Source of the DNA: Flagellimonas ochracea
Lineage (GTDB): Bacteria > Bacteroidota > Bacteroidia > Flavobacteriales > Flavobacteriaceae
DNA: 64,000 nucleotides
Reading direction: 5' to 3'
Assembly: GCF_009903685.1 (NCBI RefSeq)
Contig: NZ_JAAABI010000002.1
Location: 868,001-932,000, forward strand
The notes beneath the pieces were generated by a model, which saw only the letters and a list, made by a program, of their open reading frames with translations, did no database searches and was not told where the DNA came from. Below, piece by piece: positions 63,054 to 64,000 of this stretch (positions are counted from its first letter, which is position 1; each line of letters opens with the position of its first letter). Made by a program: the position numbers and the translations under genes.

Positions 63054-63706
63054 GTTTTTTCAAAACGAAAACAATCAATTGGAAATATATTGTTGGAGAA
63101 ATACTTCTCCTTTTTGTAGGGATTAATTTGGCCATTTGGTTCAATGACTGGAATACTTCAAAGGTTATCGAGAAGGACAAAGAGATTGCCCTGAACAAAA
63201 TAGAGGGCGAAATCAAGGCTAATTTGGAAGAGTTGGTTGAAAACAGTGCCCAGAATCAGAAAATCCCTGCCTTCTATAAAGCAATCAACCTATTAAGAAA
63301 AGAGGATTCAGGGCTGGTAGTGCCTTCAAATGAAATCCGAGCACTGGTTGAAGAATTTCCTGAATTTGTACAAAAACTGGATTCCACTCCGGCAGATAAT
63401 GGCCTTTACCAATACGAGATGGATACCTTCATTAATCTTGAAATCACCGATTTGAGCAGCATTGCTTGGGACATTTCCAAATCCACAGGAATATTTCATG
63501 AGTTTGGATATGACTGTCTTTATGAGCTTCAAGCCCTTTACAATACCCAAGAATTGGTAAAGAGTGAAATTAGAAATGCCACCAATGCCCTTCGTGACCA
63601 ATCTATTGATGACTTAATCAGAATTTTGGGGGTGTTGCGCCAATTGGAAGAACAACTGGAAGCGCAGTATAAAAATATGCTGGAGAATATCAGCAACTGC
63701 AAATAG
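63050..63706 (+). CDS. DUF6090-like membrane protein
   Basis: 218 residues. The start ATG overlaps alaS stop (ATGA). One N-terminal transmembrane helix (about 12-31, [21 protein letters not shown]) is followed by a helical extracytoplasmic region rich in Glu and Asn. Small proteins of this type with the GExxLIxxGVxxAxxxNxW pattern are common and unstudied in Bacteroidota. Function unknown. Confidence 0.7.
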   Translation: MSFFKTKTINWKYIVGEILLLFVGINLAIWFNDWNTSKVIEKDKEIALNKIEGEIKANLEELVENSAQNQKIPAFYKAINLLRKEDSGLVVPSNEIRALVEEFPEFVQKLDSTPADNGLYQYEMDTFINLEITDLSSIAWDISKSTGIFHEFGYDCLYELQALYNTQELVKSEIRNATNALRDQSIDDLIRILGVLRQLEEQLEAQYKNMLENISNCK

Positions 63707-63721
63707 CAAATCCTTGTCATT

Positions 63722-64000
63722 ATGAAACTTCAAACCCATGTTCCACTTAAAAGGACCGACAATCCCATTGCATATAGCAGTAAAATTTTCCTAGTTGGCT
63801 CCTGTTTTGTGAAAAACATAGGTGGCAAACTCGATTATTTCAAGTTTCAAACATTGCAAAATCCTTTCGGGATTTTGTTTCACCCCCTTGCTGTCGAAAA
63901 ATTGATTCATCGAGCGGTGTATAGTCACAATTACCAAAAAAGTGAAGTTTTTGAACGAGATGGGACTTGGTATTGTTTTGATGCGCATTCAGATATACGG
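63722..64000 (+). CDS. GSCFA-domain protein, 3'-truncated
   Basis: The first 93 codons only; the gene runs off the window. SSKIFLVGSCFVKNIGGKL near residues 19-37 carries the GSCF(A/V) motif that names the family, followed by LQNPFGILFHPLAVEKLI. GSCFA proteins have an SGNH-hydrolase-like fold. The start ATG follows the DUF6090 stop by 15 bp. Confidence 0.85.
   Translation, partial: MKLQTHVPLKRTDNPIAYSSKIFLVGSCFVKNIGGKLDYFKFQTLQNPFGILFHPLAVEKLIHRAVYSHNYQKSEVFERDGTWYCFDAHSDIR

Overview
The window is a Bacteroidota chromosome fragment, most likely from a marine Flavobacteriaceae species of the Muricauda/Flagellimonas type. The evidence is the gliding-motility/type IX secretion operon gldK-gldL-gldM-gldN, promoters with the Bacteroidota -7 box TAnnTTTG, weak or absent Shine-Dalgarno sequences, many SPII lipoproteins, a hybrid two-component regulator carrying an AraC output domain, and family-typical neighbourhoods (arginase-like gene before gldK; MerR plus M23 peptidase beside alaS). 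The genus is an inference from gene order and protein character.

Left core block (1-24.4 kb): the end of an arginase-like gene, gldKLMN, a DAO-family FAD oxidoreductase, a DUF983 protein, an ABC-F ATPase, a leucine-rich-repeat protein, a tripartite RND efflux operon (adaptor, pump, TolC-like channel), a CPXCG protein, two DUF1579-like secreted proteins, a 7TM-AraC regulator, a 986-residue hybrid histidine kinase/AraC regulator with a degraded ATP-binding G1 box, and a cluster of three lipoproteins, two of them with collagen-like Gly-X-Y tracts.

Accessory block (24.4-43.9 kb): an island bounded on the right by an intact initiator tRNA gene (tRNA-fMet, minus strand, 43795-43867) and on the left by a directly repeated copy of that tRNA's 3' half (24416-24460). 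This is the geometry left by integration into a tRNA 3' end. No integrase is visible. The cargo is AraC regulators, small membrane proteins, a 4TM-SRPBCC fusion, DinB, a SAM methyltransferase, a large secreted metallopeptidase-like protein, a squalene/phytoene-synthase-type enzyme, an MBL hydrolase, a BLUF photoreceptor, alpha/beta hydrolases, a CPBP protease and an orphan barstar. A rigid 17-bp motif, AAGTTCAAWWAAACGAT, recurs eight times, with a ninth weaker copy. All copies lie on the + strand, regardless of gene direction, in the gaps between genes. They cut the island into cassette-like units, several holding a single gene. This is the most unusual signal in the window.

Right core block (43.9-64 kb): a Na+/alanine symporter, the GTPases Era and Der with a membrane protein between them, an alpha-2-macroglobulin/PBP1C operon, two NTF2-like secreted proteins, a minus-strand operon (M23 peptidase, MerR regulator, LemA, two TPM-domain proteins), alaS, a DUF6090 protein, and the start of a GSCFA-domain gene cut by the window edge.
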